Positions 62,085 to 64,000 of a stretch of DNA of 64,000 nt are shown here, piece by piece. The notes beneath the pieces are model-generated. The model was not told the DNA's origin. It did not search any database and worked only from the letters and a program-made list of their open reading frames with translations. The number at the start of each line of letters is the position of its first letter. Within the stretch, counting starts at the first letter, position 1. The position numbers were made by a program, and so were the translations under genes. This DNA comes from Labrus mixtus (taxonomy: Eukaryota > Chordata > Actinopteri > Labriformes > Labridae): the NCBI RefSeq assembly GCF_963584025.1, contig NC_083627.1, positions 6,185,672 through 6,249,671 on the forward strand, written 5' to 3'.

Positions 62085-62449
62085 AAGAGCTTGAGGAGCC
62101 ACTTTCCCCTGAAGAGAGCACACAATTAGGTCATGATTTCTGTTTATTTTGGTGTAAACACACCTCTGTACACACTCGCACAACTCAAACTCACTTTCAT
62201 ACAACTTCCAGAGAGTCTTGGGGCAACTTGTCTGCATGTTCGGGGAAATTCTTAAGTGTGTGTGTGTGTGTTTCAGTGTGTGTGTGTGTGTGCAAGCCAG
62301 CAGTGACACAGCAGAACCGAGTGCGACTGAGGCTGCAGAACATTCCTGAAATAACAAACATGATGAAGGGAGGAGAGCGGAAGCTGGGACTGTTTTTCTT
62401 CTACCGTTCTTAAAGAGGCAGCGCAGATTCTGGGGTCGGGGGAAAGATA

Positions 62450-62481
<32 letters not shown>

Positions 62482-63114
62482 TTTTCTAACAGCCCTCATG
62501 AGGACGTTCAACCTGAACCTTTCTGTTAATGTGAGGACATTTGAAACTCTTCACGTGTAGGAATACATGCAAACAGCTCCGGTTCTGTTTCTCATTTAGG
62601 CTGAATGTTTCCAGCGGTTTCCTCGCTGGCTGGATGGAGCCCGTGTGCACTTTGTGAAGCCTGTGTTAGATTTTCTTGATGAGCAGACAAATGTGTTCCT
62701 TACACATGCACGCAGTCATTTAAAAACATATCAAATGGCATGCCTCTGTTCCTGATTATTCCATCTGTAATCATCACACCCAAAAATAACATTCTGCTGT
62801 TTATCGTTCTAATTGGTCCAGAGCACAAATACGGCTTTTCCCATTCCTTCCTTTTTTCTTCCTTCATGTCACTATATGCATTCACACATACACACACATC
62901 TGTTTTTCTCTTAAATATCGACCCTCTTTCTAAGCAGGCTCCTTTTGCATAATACTAACTGTGCTAAATGGCAGCTGGAGCGCTCTGGAGAATCTGTCAG
63001 TCATCATCTACTGTACCTCAAACTGCTGACTCAGCGTTTTCCTTTAGTAAATACTTGAAGGTATCATTAATGGAAGAATAGAGCTGGTATTTAAAAGACA
63101 CAGAAACCTGCCCG
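61131..63114 (+). other. macf1: macf1 intron interval
   Basis: No exon recognised. (GT)n at 62044-62083 faces (AC)n at 62454-62480. The stretch 62730-63110 is compositionally even and free of simple repeats, unlike its surroundings, with TTTTGCATAATACTAACTGT and CTAAATGGCAGCTGGAGCGC; it is a candidate conserved non-coding element. Confidence 0.5.
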
Positions 63115-63330
63115 ACTACGGTAAATGGACTTGAGCTTGTAAGAAAACGTTGATATGTGAAGAGTCCATCAGATGTAACTTATCCCATTCATACACATTC
63201 CCACGCTGCAGACGGGTTAAGTGTCGTGCCCAAGGACACATCGGACATGTGGCGGCAGGAGCTGGGGATCAAACCCCCGACCTTCTGGTGGAGAGATAAC
63301 CGCCTACCCACTGACCCACAGCCGCCTGTC
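63115..63330 (-). mobile_element. tRNA-derived SINE, second family, copy 2 (inverted)
   Basis: The minus strand reads GGCGGCTGTGGGTCAGTGGG as the box A region, GGGGTTTGATCCCCAGCTCC as the box B region, CATGTCCGATGTGTCCTTGG, GACACTTAACCCGTCTGCAG and the tail CTTACAAGCTCAAGTCCATT. It corresponds to 18466-18735 with an internal deletion in the 3' body. Confidence 0.8.
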
Positions 63331-64000
63331 AAGTAAAGAACCGAGTGATCAGTCGCTTTTTTTGTGATGTGAAGTGATGCCACATAAACTGACTAAATCT
63401 AATATATTAAAAAAGTTTCACCACATGTCATGCATCTCATTTTCACTCTTTTCAAGCGGATCACCAGGACGTTTCATCTGATGCTGTTTGCTTGTCAGGA
63501 GCCAGATGGCAGTCGTCCTCCGCCCCTCTGCCTTTCTCAGAGAGTCGATATTTTTAAATAAAGTGATGAATATTGAATAAGCGCGGCAGACTGTCCCTTT
63601 TTTTTTTTTCTTTTTTTTTTGTGGGTGTCTGAACATCCTCTCTGAAATCAGGTCAGTCTGTGGGTGACTGGGTGCTGGCGTACTGTAGCCGGCGGGGTTT
63701 ATTCCGCCATAGATGCAGCTCATGTGTATTCAAGTGGCATCGATAGTCTGTTAGCTGCATGGCATTTTCAGTCTCTGTGGTTTTTGTGTGTTTCTGAGAA
63801 AGTCAGCTTTGCCAGTTTTTGATTTGTGATTTGATTTTGTGAAGTGTCTGGGTTTTTTCCCCCCCAAGCGTCGCGTGCCAGCAAGCAGACTGTCACCAAA
63901 AACAGAACCTTTTTAAAACCACAGAGAGGCAGTCACAAGATGAGAACTGCAAACAAATGAGATTATGGTTTTTCATGGTATTGCTTACACTTTAACCGCC
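63331..64000 (+). other. macf1: macf1 intron, distal end of window
   Basis: Intronic sequence to the window edge. T-rich runs at 63598-63620. No exon or defined repeat recognised. Confidence 0.6.

Overview
This window is vertebrate, almost certainly teleost, nuclear DNA. The evidence is split genes with GT..AG introns whose peptides match vertebrate proteins, a very high load of (AC)n/(GT)n and (CT)n/(GA)n microsatellites, and short interspersed elements of kinds common in ray-finned fish: tRNA-derived SINEs, hAT-like MITEs and 5'-truncated LINEs. I see no bacterial operon, CRISPR array, phage or viral gene.

Three protein-coding loci are supported, all on the + strand. (1) 867-6897 holds the last six coding exons of rnf19b, an RBR E3 ubiquitin ligase (RING2, two hydrophobic membrane segments, C-terminal cytoplasmic tail), followed by a long repeat-rich 3' UTR. 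(2) About 11.1-16.4 kb is ndufs5, a small accessory subunit of mitochondrial complex I. It has a probable non-coding first exon near 11.2 kb and two coding exons (14593-14808 and 16201-16308) that encode a complete 107-residue protein with twin CX9C motifs. (3) From about 21.4 kb to the end of the window is the 5' part of macf1, the giant spectraplakin that crosslinks actin and microtubules. It has a probable non-coding exon ending at 21857, an N-terminal coding exon at 30739-30961, and a second, separately promoted first coding exon at 42120-42213 with an ideal Kozak context. Both coding starts end in phase 1, so both can splice to the same actin-binding-domain exon, which lies beyond the window. 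The whole stretch 42214-64000 is macf1 intron.

By region: 1-866 rnf19b intron; 867-6897 rnf19b exons; 6898 to about 9.7 kb 3' UTR or downstream; 9.8-11.0 kb repeats with a 46-bp minisatellite; 11.1-16.4 kb ndufs5, whose first intron carries LINE debris and a MITE nested inside another MITE; 16.4-21.4 kb intergenic, with an L1-type fragment flanked by a 22-nt target duplication, a SINE and two MITEs; 21.4-42.2 kb the macf1 alternative 5' ends, with a 0.8-kb polypyrimidine tract ending on a splice acceptor and a 0.7-kb polypurine tract 6 kb downstream; 42.2-64 kb intron, dominated by microsatellites and a 3-kb GGAT-type satellite.

The genes are not functionally linked, but in human all three lie on 1p35-p34 and NDUFS5 and MACF1 are neighbours, so the layout fits an ancient syntenic block. 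The most interesting points are the paired macf1 start exons with matched phase, an 84-nt intronic hairpin in rnf19b, the CU-rich and GA-rich tracts flanking a macf1 exon, a SINE family that carries its own (CT)n microsatellite, and the nested MITEs. I found no clearly novel multi-gene system. Family names rest on remembered sequence features, not on a database search.
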